From: Salinivirgaceae bacterium
Lineage (GTDB): Bacteria; Bacteroidota; Bacteroidia; Bacteroidales; SZUA-534
Reading direction: 5' to 3'
DNA length: 64,000 bases
Assembly: GCA_017527435.1 (NCBI GenBank)
Contig: JAFXQB010000002.1
Coordinates: 1-64,000 of the forward strand
The notes below the pieces were generated by a model that ran no database searches, had not been told where the DNA came from, and worked only from the letters and a program-made list of their open reading frames with translations. Below are positions 1 to 7,308 of this stretch, in pieces. The position numbers and the translations under genes were made by a program. The stretch's first letter is position 1, and the number at the start of each line of letters is the position of its first letter.

Positions 1-1
1 A

Positions 2-634
2 TACGATGAAGGCGGACAATTAACCGATAAGATTCGTCGGAGACCTTACTCTGTCGTACTTTTTGATGAAATTGAAAAAGCCCACCCCGATGTCTTCAAT
101 ATCCTGCTGCAAGTTTTAGACGACGGCCGGCTGACCGACAACAAGGGCCGGACGGTGAACTTCAAGAACACCATTATAATAATGACATCGAATTTGGGTT
201 CGGACATCATCCAACGCGAATTCTCGACTATGAACGACAGCAACCGCCGCGAGGTTATGGACAAGGCGCAAAGCGAAGTTATGGGGCTGCTGCGGGCATC
301 AATGAAGCCGGAATTCCTGAACCGAATTGACGAGATTATAATGTTCACACCGTTGTTCAAAGACGACGTGCGCAAGATTGTGAAACTGCAAATTGCCCGT
401 CTGGCCGACCGTCTGGCCAAAAACGGCATCAGCATTGAGGCCAACGACAAGGCCATCGAACTGATTGCCAACGAAGGCTACGACGTGACTCTGGGCGCCC
501 GACCGATAAAACGACTGATTGAGCGCGCCGTGCTGAACCCGCTCTCGACGGCGATAATCAGAGGCGAGGTGGACAATACGAAGAAAATTGTGATTGACGG
601 AAGCAGTGGAACTATCAGACTGACAAACGGATAA
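2..634 (+). CDS. clpB: ATP-dependent chaperone ClpB, C-terminal part (5' end outside window)
   Basis: Hexameric AAA+ disaggregase that works with DnaK to recover aggregated proteins in the cytoplasm. The reading frame is open from base 2, so only about the last 210 residues are present. Visible in order: the pore-loop region of the second ATPase domain (YDEGGQLT), its Walker B (VVLFDE), the following segment HPDVFNILLQVLDDGRLTD, sensor 1 (IIIMTSNLGS), the arginine-finger segment PEFLNRIDE, sensor 2 (LGARPIKR), and the small C-terminal domain ending at the stop. ClpC and ClpA share these motifs; ClpB is preferred from the wording of the Walker B to sensor 1 stretch and the absence of any C-terminal ClpP-binding loop. 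A strong intrinsic terminator follows. Confidence 0.88.
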   Translation, partial: YDEGGQLTDKIRRRPYSVVLFDEIEKAHPDVFNILLQVLDDGRLTDNKGRTVNFKNTIIIMTSNLGSDIIQREFSTMNDSNRREVMDKAQSEVMGLLRASMKPEFLNRIDEIIMFTPLFKDDVRKIVKLQIARLADRLAKNGISIEANDKAIELIANEGYDVTLGARPIKRLIERAVLNPLSTAIIRGEVDNTKKIVIDGSSGTIRLTNG

Positions 635-650
635 AGACTCACAATTGGCA

Positions 651-685
651 AATCCGCACTTGGGAAACCGGGTGCGGATTTTTTT
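651..685 (+). terminator. Intrinsic terminator of clpB
   Basis: Perfect 9-bp inverted repeat (AATCCGCAC at 651-659, GTGCGGATT at 672-680) followed by a T run, 17 bases after the clpB stop. Confidence 0.85.
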
Positions 686-805
686 GTCATATAAAATATA
701 TGTGCATGGCCATTGTTTCCGATTTTTTTATAAAATAGCAAATTGAAATGATTGGAAACGGCTGATTGGTGTAAATCGGCCTAAAACACACAAATAAACA
801 AGACA

Positions 806-3538
806 ATGAAGCTGAAAATATCAGTCAAAACCAGTATGATAGTGAGCATTTTACTCACATCGATGGTAACATTCTCACTTTCGGTTTACTACTGCGCATC
901 GCGGACAAAAAGAATGGTTAAAAACCGTGCGAAGACTATAGTTACAATGAACGGTGCCAACAACGCCGACGCGATTGCCGCAAAAATATCGAACTACTAC
1001 ACGACCATTAAAGCGGTGGCATCGCTCTACGCCGACTACTACGACACCGATGAGGACCAGCGCCGGCTGATAACCAACGAACACAACCGCAAGGTGATGC
1101 AAGAGAACAGCGATTTGTTGAAGCTGAACGACAACTGGAACATCGATGAATCGGACTTCAAAGAAGTGTCAGGACCGACATTGGAAAAACTTCAGGAAAG
1201 AAATACTAGCGCCTATCTGTGCCGCCTGGCCGCACCTATAAATTACGAAGGCTCGTTTGTTGGCGAAGTGGCGGCAAGCATTATTGTCGATAGTTTGATG
1301 AATGGTTTCGAATACGCTTTTGGTGACACTCTGAACGAGAAAGTGTACATTGTTACCGGACAAGGAAACGTGGCCTACAGCAGCAATCCGAACGACCGCG
1401 GCAAGCAACTGCAGGATGCGCTTTCGGCCTACTATCGTGAATACGGCATCGGTCAGTATGTGAAAGAGCACAAACCATTTATTGAAGAATGCAAAATTTC
1501 GGGGGGCGAACCACACGTTATATGCATCACCCCCATCAAACTGTCGGAAAACAAGCAGTGGACACTCTGCGTGCTGATTCCGAAAATAAGCGTATTGGGC
1601 GATGCAAAAAACATCACACTCACAACGATATTGCTGATGTTCTTCTGTTTTATACTGCTTGGCACCATTACATTCTTGTTGGCCAACAAGTTAAGCAAGT
1701 CGCTCAACACTATTAACGCCGCACTTGTCGATGTATCGGACGGCGACATCAAAAACAACAATGATTTGAGCGAAAACTCGATGACAGAAATCAACGACAT
1801 CAACAAATCGATGAAATCGGTCATCAGCGGACTCATTAAAGCTGCCGAATTCTCAGAGCAGATTGGCAGTGGCAATCTTGACACAGAATTCACCGCATTA
1901 AGCGCCAACGACAAACTGGGTAACGCACTTATAAATATGCGCGACAATCTGAAGAAAGCCGACGAAGAAGCGAAAGAACGTAAGATTGCTGACGAGAAGG
2001 TGAATTGGGCGACATCAGGCTTGGCTAAATTTGGCGAGATTCTGCACACCAACATACAGAACATCAATGATTTATCATATGAGATTCTGCGCAGCCTAAT
2101 TAAATACATCGATGTAAACCAAGGTGCGATTTATGTGCTCGATGACACAAAAGAAGATCCCGAATATGAAATGACAGCCGCCATTGCCTACGACCGCCGC
2201 AAGTTCATGCAGAAACGTTTTGCTGTGGGCGAAGACCTTGTGGGACGCTGCGCTTACGAGCACAAAACCATCTACATGACCGACATTCCGAAAGACTATA
2301 TCAACATTACATCGGGCATGGGAAGCGCCACAGCTTCTACCCTACTGCTCGTTCCGCTGGTGCTGAACGATGATGTTTTCGGAATCATTGAACTGGCATC
2401 GTTCCATAAACTTGAAGACTACAAAATCAACTTTGTCGAGAAACTGGCCGAAAGCATTGCATCGACCATTTCGACAGTGAAAATCAACGAGCGCACCAAC
2501 AACCTGCTCAACCAGTCGAAAGTGCAGGCCGAAGAGCTGGCATCGAAGGAAGAAGAGATGCGGCAGAACATGGAAGAGCTGCAAGCCACTCAGGAAGAGG
2601 CCGCCCGCCGCGAGAACGAATCGAACGCAATCATTAAGGTTATAAACGACAAAATGATTGTGGTTGAATACGATATGGAAGGAACGGTGACCAATGTCAA
2701 CGACAATTACGCAAAAATGCTCGGCACGACAAAAGAGAATATCATTGGACAAAAATCGGATGAAGGTGTTGACCTAACACCTGAAAAACGCGCCAGCTAC
2801 CTTCAGATGTGGAACATGCTACGCCGCGGACAAGTTGTTACCGAAACCAGCCATATCACACTCAACAACAAGGATTTGTGGATTCAGGAAACATACACGC
2901 CAGTGTTCGACCAAAATGAAACCGCACCCTACAAGGTTGTAAAAGTTGGTATCGACATTACCGACCATGTGAAAGCACAGGAAGCACTCAACGACCTTGA
3001 GAAAGAGAAGGCTGAATACGCACAAAAGATTGCCGAACTTGAAAACCAGCAGCCAGAACCCACAGCTGCAGCGCCAAAGAAATCGGGCAAAACTGTAAAA
3101 AAAGATGCCGAAGACGACAATGAGTTCAATGCCGCTGTTGGCGAGCAAGAACTAATTGCCTGGGACAGCGCTAACGAGACTGGAATTATTGAGATTGATG
3201 AGCAGTTGAAACAGCTTGCCGAACTTGCCAACACGGTATACACGACATTCCGCGCCAACAAGCCCAAGAAAGAAATGAAAGACACGTTGCGCAGCTTGAG
3301 CGATTTCGCCGCTTACCATTTTGGAACTATCGAAGGCTATGCCGACGAATCGGGATTCAGCGATGCCAAACAGATGAAACAGTCGTTCAAGGACTTCAGC
3401 GCGAAAATCAACGACTTCGCAAAACTCTATGCCGACGGCAAAGTGAAATCGGCCGACGCTCTGATGCTGTTTATGAACAACTGGATGAAAGCCGACTTTG
3501 CACAAATGAAACTGCTGGCAGAAAGCTTGAAGAAATAA
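806..3538 (+). CDS. Membrane sensor: dCache-HAMP-GAF-PAS with degenerate C-terminal hemerythrin domain
   Basis: A 910-residue inner-membrane sensor. Residues 11-29 and about 272-294 are membrane segments enclosing a periplasmic cache-like domain (about 35-270). They are followed by a HAMP region (295-345), a second linker, a GAF domain (about 415-560), a Glu-rich coiled coil (565-605), a PAS domain (about 607-725), another coil and a Lys/Pro/Ala linker (745-775). The last 125 residues have the length and helix pattern of bacteriohemerythrin, with the typical IAWD start, the IDEQ segment and a NNWMKAD helix, but almost all iron ligands are replaced. No histidine kinase, GGDEF, EAL or methyl-accepting domain is present, so the output is unknown. 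The gene stands alone, with no partner regulator adjacent. Confidence 0.75.
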   Translation: MKLKISVKTSMIVSILLTSMVTFSLSVYYCASRTKRMVKNRAKTIVTMNGANNADAIAAKISNYYTTIKAVASLYADYYDTDEDQRRLITNEHNRKVMQENSDLLKLNDNWNIDESDFKEVSGPTLEKLQERNTSAYLCRLAAPINYEGSFVGEVAASIIVDSLMNGFEYAFGDTLNEKVYIVTGQGNVAYSSNPNDRGKQLQDALSAYYREYGIGQYVKEHKPFIEECKISGGEPHVICITPIKLSENKQWTLCVLIPKISVLGDAKNITLTTILLMFFCFILLGTITFLLANKLSKSLNTINAALVDVSDGDIKNNNDLSENSMTEINDINKSMKSVISGLIKAAEFSEQIGSGNLDTEFTALSANDKLGNALINMRDNLKKADEEAKERKIADEKVNWATSGLAKFGEILHTNIQNINDLSYEILRSLIKYIDVNQGAIYVLDDTKEDPEYEMTAAIAYDRRKFMQKRFAVGEDLVGRCAYEHKTIYMTDIPKDYINITSGMGSATASTLLLVPLVLNDDVFGIIELASFHKLEDYKINFVEKLAESIASTISTVKINERTNNLLNQSKVQAEELASKEEEMRQNMEELQATQEEAARRENESNAIIKVINDKMIVVEYDMEGTVTNVNDNYAKMLGTTKENIIGQKSDEGVDLTPEKRASYLQMWNMLRRGQVVTETSHITLNNKDLWIQETYTPVFDQNETAPYKVVKVGIDITDHVKAQEALNDLEKEKAEYAQKIAELENQQPEPTAAAPKKSGKTVKKDAEDDNEFNAAVGEQELIAWDSANETGIIEIDEQLKQLAELANTVYTTFRANKPKKEMKDTLRSLSDFAAYHFGTIEGYADESGFSDAKQMKQSFKDFSAKINDFAKLYADGKVKSADALMLFMNNWMKADFAQMKLLAESLKK

Positions 3539-3611
3539 AAAATAAGTAACAGATTAATCACCCTACCACACCTAGATATCGAGTTAGCATAACTACATAG
3601 ACTGATATATT

Positions 3612-4289
3612 TTATATCAAACTCTTAATTAAAGCCTCTGCCAGAACCAAATCCACAGGCCGAGTGATTTTGATGTTCTCGAAGTTGCCTTCAACAATCG
3701 ACACTTTCACGCCCATACGCTCAACCACCGAAGCATCGTCGGTGAAAAGCGGGCTATATGGCTGACGGAAAGCCTGATGCAGCGTGGCGGCATCGAAAAC
3801 CTGCGGCGTCTGCACCAATCGGTAACTGCTGCGGTCGACTGCGTGGTTGCCGCCATCGGGCTCAATCTGCCGCACCGACTCGTTGACAGGAATGGCGGGA
3901 ACCACAGCCTTGCACTGCTCGGCGGCGCTGAAGCAACGTTGCAGCGTCTCTTGCGACACCAACGGCCGCACACCATCGTGAACGGCCACAATGCCGTCGG
4001 CAGGAACTTTCGCCAACCCGTTCAATGTGGAATGGAAACGCGTTTCACCGCCATCAACCAATTGATAATCAATCTTATCAAACGAATATTCACGGCAAAG
4101 TCTGCGCCAGTAATCGTGCTGCTTCGATGGCAGAACAAGCACAATATTCATCTGATTATCAAACCGATGAAAAGCCTCAATGGTGTGCATCAGAATCGGA
4201 CGCCCAGCCAACGGCAGAAATTGCTTTGGCACATCGCCGCCCATTCGGCTGCCCGAGCCACCTGCCACTATGATAACGCTGCGGTTCAT
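3612..4289 (-). CDS. ispD: 2-C-methyl-D-erythritol 4-phosphate cytidylyltransferase IspD
   Basis: Third step of the MEP isoprenoid pathway: transfers CMP from CTP to methylerythritol phosphate in the cytosol. The nucleotide-binding start [20 protein letters not shown], the AVHDGVRPL motif, and the QTPQVF and FTDDASVVE segments are all present. The 225-residue length is normal for the family. I chose ATG at 4289 because it overlaps the aroK stop in an ATGA arrangement and puts the AGGSGSRMG loop at the usual distance from the N-terminus; an in-frame TTG-less alternative three codons upstream (4298) also exists. Translationally coupled to aroK. The bases after its stop (3538-3611) separate it from the convergent sensor gene; I see no clear terminator there. 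Confidence 0.93.
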   Translation of the reverse strand: MNRSVIIVAGGSGSRMGGDVPKQFLPLAGRPILMHTIEAFHRFDNQMNIVLVLPSKQHDYWRRLCREYSFDKIDYQLVDGGETRFHSTLNGLAKVPADGIVAVHDGVRPLVSQETLQRCFSAAEQCKAVVPAIPVNESVRQIEPDGGNHAVDRSSYRLVQTPQVFDAATLHQAFRQPYSPLFTDDASVVERMGVKVSIVEGNFENIKITRPVDLVLAEALIKSLI

Positions 4290-4795
4290 AACTTGCAATC
4301 GTGAAGAGCCTCAATCATTTTCTGCGATGTGATGCCGATGCCGTCAACCACGTATTTCGCCTGCGAGTAGAACGGCATCCGCTTCTGCAGCGTCGTCTCA
4401 ATGTACTCAACAAGTTCCTCGTAGGTCTTGTCGTGCAGCAGCGGGCGGTCCTTATGCGAGTTCATCAGATTCCAGACGAGCGCTTTGGGCGTCATCTCAA
4501 TGTAGAGCGTGGCGCCGTGGGCGTTCAGTTGCTGCATATTGTCGAAAAAGCAAGGTGTGCCGCCGCCCGTGGCCACAATGGTGTTTTCGAGTCCGAAAGT
4601 CTGCATCATCGCCTCGCGCTCAATTTGGCGGAAGCCGTCCTCGCCACGTTCGGCAAAGATTTCGGCAATGGTCTTGCCCTGCTCGGCCTCAATTTTTTGG
4701 TCAAGGTCAATGAAGTTGTAGTTGATGTCGCGCGCAAGCCGCTTGCCGTAAGTGGTTTTGCCCGCACCCATATATCCGATTAGGTAGATTAACAT
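4286..4795 (-). CDS. aroK: Shikimate kinase AroK
   Basis: Phosphorylates shikimate with ATP in aromatic amino acid synthesis. The 169-residue protein starts [15 protein letters not shown], giving the P-loop at residues 7-15. It then shows the shikimate-binding DLD segment, FRQIER, the GGGTP loop and the lid region with the RPLL segment. Length and motif order are those of stand-alone shikimate kinases. It overlaps ispD by four bases, forming a two-gene operon of unrelated pathways. The upstream gap (4796-4901) holds the terminator of the nitroreductase-like gene, so aroK probably has its own promoter in that gap. Confidence 0.93.
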   Translation of the reverse strand: MLIYLIGYMGAGKTTYGKRLARDINYNFIDLDQKIEAEQGKTIAEIFAERGEDGFRQIEREAMMQTFGLENTIVATGGGTPCFFDNMQQLNAHGATLYIEMTPKALVWNLMNSHKDRPLLHDKTYEELVEYIETTLQKRMPFYSQAKYVVDGIGITSQKMIEALHDCKL

Positions 4796-4839
4796 TCTGC
4801 TATCGATTTTGGCGCAATGTTATTAAAAATGACGCCAAT

Positions 4840-4877
4840 AAAAAAACGGGGTGACCAAAAAGTCAGTCAACCCCGAT
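4840..4877 (-). terminator. Terminator of the nitroreductase-like gene
   Basis: On the minus strand CGGGGTTGAC pairs with GTCACCCCG across a short loop, followed by TTTTTTTATT. It lies between the stop at 4902 and the aroK start. Confidence 0.75.
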
Positions 4878-4901
4878 TATGCCAAACTGTCGATTGCTGT
4901 C

Positions 4902-5864
4902 CTACTCCACCATCACCTCATCAACACTCTTGCGCGGCGCATAGAATTTTGGTGCCTCGGCATAGCCAAGCCGCAGAGTTATAGCAGGATAACCATCGAT
5001 TTTCAATTCTGAACGCAGTTTTTCGGTGAGTGCGGGAATCTCACAAGGCTGATTGCAGAAGTTGTACGCCAAACCCGAGCCGCACACCGTAAGCAGCAGT
5101 CGCTCAAGCGTTTTGCCAAGGGCGATATAATCTTTTGGTGAAGTGCCGTCGGTGCTCAATACGCAAAAGTGTGACGCAGAAGCATTTACCTTATCATCGG
5201 TTTTGTTTTGCGATTTCGGATTCAGGGCCATCTTCACAAACATCCGCCCCATCGGCTTTGGTGTGGACGGAAAGCCCAAGACATTGTAGCACAAGCCGTT
5301 TTGCGTCTGCTCAATATGCTTTTTGTTGAACCGCATCCACGACAGCAGTTCGCGTTTGAAAGCCGTGTCGCTCATCTGAATATCGTTGCCTTCAGCAATT
5401 CCACGGCAAATGAAATCGGCCTGTGGTGTGCCCGAAGCAAAAATGGCAACACTCTTATTATCAATCAATTTTAGTGCGTCAATCTGTTCTTGCGGAATCT
5501 TTTTGCCAGTGAAACTTCCGCGGTGCGTGTGTCGCGTTTTAATGTGCGCAAAAAGTGCATCAGCCGCGCAACTGTCCGATTTTGTGAAAGTTACCACAAT
5601 CTTACCATCCTTGTAATCGTAGTCAGACGTGTAGCCGTAGTTGGTTGCGGCAATCTGCATATTCTCGAGCGCGCAGCCAAGGCTGATAAACAACTCTTTG
5701 TTCGACGAATCGACAACAGCCAGCCGTTTTGTAAAATCAGGCGCTATAACTATCGTATTTCCAACAACTTGGAATTTCCAAGGTTGTGAATTGTGTCCCG
5801 ATGGGGCACAAACGGCAAACGAAATCAAGATTTTCGCTATTTCAAAAAATGTCAAACTTTCCAT
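4902..5864 (-). CDS. Nitroreductase-superfamily (Acg-like) FMN oxidoreductase
   Basis: About 320 residues. The N-terminal APSGHNSQPWKF segment is the FMN-contacting signature of nitroreductase-fold proteins of the Acg/Rv3131 type, and the protein has the duplicated nitroreductase layout of that group. Other conserved-looking blocks are ISLGCALENMQIAATNYGY and the late GSGLAYNFCNQP helix. The substrate is unknown; such proteins either reduce nitro or quinone compounds or bind flavin. ATG at 5864 is two bases after the TetR stop. A TTG two codons upstream overlaps that stop and cannot be excluded. It is co-transcribed with the TetR gene, which suggests that the TetR controls it in response to a small toxic compound. 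Confidence 0.7.
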   Translation of the reverse strand: MESLTFFEIAKILISFAVCAPSGHNSQPWKFQVVGNTIVIAPDFTKRLAVVDSSNKELFISLGCALENMQIAATNYGYTSDYDYKDGKIVVTFTKSDSCAADALFAHIKTRHTHRGSFTGKKIPQEQIDALKLIDNKSVAIFASGTPQADFICRGIAEGNDIQMSDTAFKRELLSWMRFNKKHIEQTQNGLCYNVLGFPSTPKPMGRMFVKMALNPKSQNKTDDKVNASASHFCVLSTDGTSPKDYIALGKTLERLLLTVCGSGLAYNFCNQPCEIPALTEKLRSELKIDGYPAITLRLGYAEAPKFYAPRKSVDEVMVE

Positions 5865-5866
5865 CT

Positions 5867-6454
5867 TCAATCAAATATTTTGTCAAACATAAAATCAATG
5901 GTTTTCAGCAACTTTTCCCAACCCGAATCGCTATTGATTTCGAGCGAGTTATAGACCGCGCAATTCTCGGCAAGGATACAAAGGTATGATACCGAGCCCG
6001 TTATAAGAGTTGAAATGCCAGCCACTTGGTCAATGTCCTGCCCCGACTGCCGACTCACGGCATTGATGATGTCCATTGCCGTCCGTTCGCGGCGCTCACG
6101 CAGGCCTGCAATGGCGGGGTTGTTGGTTGTGAGTTCCCAACGGTAGAGTTTCCGCAGTGCGGGCGACTTGCGCAGCATATCGATATACGCGCGGAAAACG
6201 GCTTTTGAAAACTCTTTCACATTGTCATACTGCTGAATGGGAAATTCGGTGTTGAGCCAGAAATCGTTGTCTTCCAAATATTTGGCCAGCAGTTGCTCGA
6301 TTGAGCCAAAATATCTGTAAATCAACACCTTCGACACGCCCGACACGCTTGCCACAGCATTTACGCCCACGGCTTCAAAGCCTTCGGTCTCAACAATCGT
6401 CCCAACGGCGTCGAGAATGCGCCGCTCGGTTTGGTTTCTGTCTTTTGGAGTCAT
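5867..6454 (-). CDS. TetR-family transcriptional regulator
   Basis: 195 residues. The N-terminal helix-turn-helix (about residues 10-55) has the TetR pattern: RRILDAVGTIVETEGFEAVG, then VASVSGVSKVLIYRYFGS. The C-terminal ligand and dimer domain is divergent, as usual. It is the first gene of an operon with the nitroreductase-like gene, which begins at its stop codon. Twelve bases upstream of its start is a 40-bp nested palindrome that is the obvious operator, so autoregulation is likely. The ligand cannot be read from the sequence. Confidence 0.85.
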   Translation of the reverse strand: MTPKDRNQTERRILDAVGTIVETEGFEAVGVNAVASVSGVSKVLIYRYFGSIEQLLAKYLEDNDFWLNTEFPIQQYDNVKEFSKAVFRAYIDMLRKSPALRKLYRWELTTNNPAIAGLRERRERTAMDIINAVSRQSGQDIDQVAGISTLITGSVSYLCILAENCAVYNSLEINSDSGWEKLLKTIDFMFDKIFD

Positions 6455-6465
6455 AATTCATTTGT

Positions 6466-6505
6466 GTTACCAATCGGTTACAAAAGTATGTAACCTGTCG
6501 GTAAC
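6466..6505. promoter_or_regulatory. Nested palindromic operator for the TetR gene
   Basis: GTTACC (6466), GGTTAC (6476), GTAACC (6490) and GGTAAC (6500) are arranged so that the outer and inner pairs are both inverted repeats. The two 16-base halves match in 12 positions as reverse complements. It ends directly before the TetR start. Confidence 0.7.
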
Positions 6506-6638
6506 AAGCAAGATATTTTTGAATAATTTTATTCCGCAATCCTTATTCGCTAATTTTCAATAAATTATATATTATAACGGCAGGTGTTATCAAAAGGGAA
6601 AAACTCATACCTTTATCATTACTAAAAACAAATAAACA

Positions 6639-7223
6639 ATGAAAAAATTATCATTATTGGCTATTGGCCTGTGCGCGTGCTTGTTTGCATCGGCACAAAA
6701 AGTGATTGTAAAAGGCGACCTGAAATGCCTGAAAGGTGTTGATGCCGTCAGTGTTAACTTCACCTACGATAATATGCAAGTGGGGAAAATGACTGAAGCT
6801 GACTACATTACGAAAAAAACTACGGAAGGCAACGAAAAAGAAGCCGGCCGCGGTGACAAATGGCGCGAAGCGTGGGAAAGCGACAAGCAGAATGTCTATC
6901 CTGCAAAATTCCGTGAATTGTTTACCAAGCATAGCGAAATTATCTGCAAAGACGAAAAGCAGAAATATGACATTCAGGTAAATACCGACTTTTTTGAGCC
7001 GGGATTCAATGTCGGTGTTATGCGCCAGGATGCTTATATCAACGTGACCATTAGAATTCTTGACACAGAGAATTCGAACAAGGAAGTCGCCACCGTGCAG
7101 ATTCTCAAATCATTAGGCTATACGGCTATGGGCTATGACTTTTCTGTTGCCGACCGCGTCGGCGAAGCTTATGCACGAGCAGGAAAAGTATTGGCCGGAA
7201 AAGTCAAAAAGGCTTGCAAATAA
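6639..7223 (+). CDS. Secreted hypothetical protein, 194 aa
   Basis: I do not recognise the family. Residues 1-19 are a clear signal peptide (MKKLSLLAIGLCACLFASAQ) with a signal peptidase I site, so the mature protein is periplasmic or exported. The mature part begins KVIVKGDLKCLKGVDAVSV and alternates beta-like segments with a Lys/Glu-rich helical insert (about residues 60-90). A later block, INVTIRILDTENSNKEVATVQI, looks like a beta-sheet edge. It has no lipobox and no sorting tail. It is monocistronic, separated from the TetR gene by a divergent promoter region and ended by a bidirectional terminator shared with parC. Confidence 0.65.
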   Translation: MKKLSLLAIGLCACLFASAQKVIVKGDLKCLKGVDAVSVNFTYDNMQVGKMTEADYITKKTTEGNEKEAGRGDKWREAWESDKQNVYPAKFRELFTKHSEIICKDEKQKYDIQVNTDFFEPGFNVGVMRQDAYINVTIRILDTENSNKEVATVQILKSLGYTAMGYDFSVADRVGEAYARAGKVLAGKVKKACK

Positions 7224-7250
7224 AAGACTGATAATTTGTTACCAACAATA

Positions 7251-7285
7251 AAAAAGGAAATCCTCACAGTGGGGATTTCCTTTTT
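7251..7285. terminator. Bidirectional terminator between the secreted protein gene and parC
   Basis: AAAAAGGAAATCC (7251-7263) pairs with GGATTTCCTTTTT (7273-7285). A run flanks one side and T run the other, so it can serve both convergent genes. Confidence 0.85.
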
Positions 7286-7308
7286 TTTATTAATTATATT
7301 CTATCACT

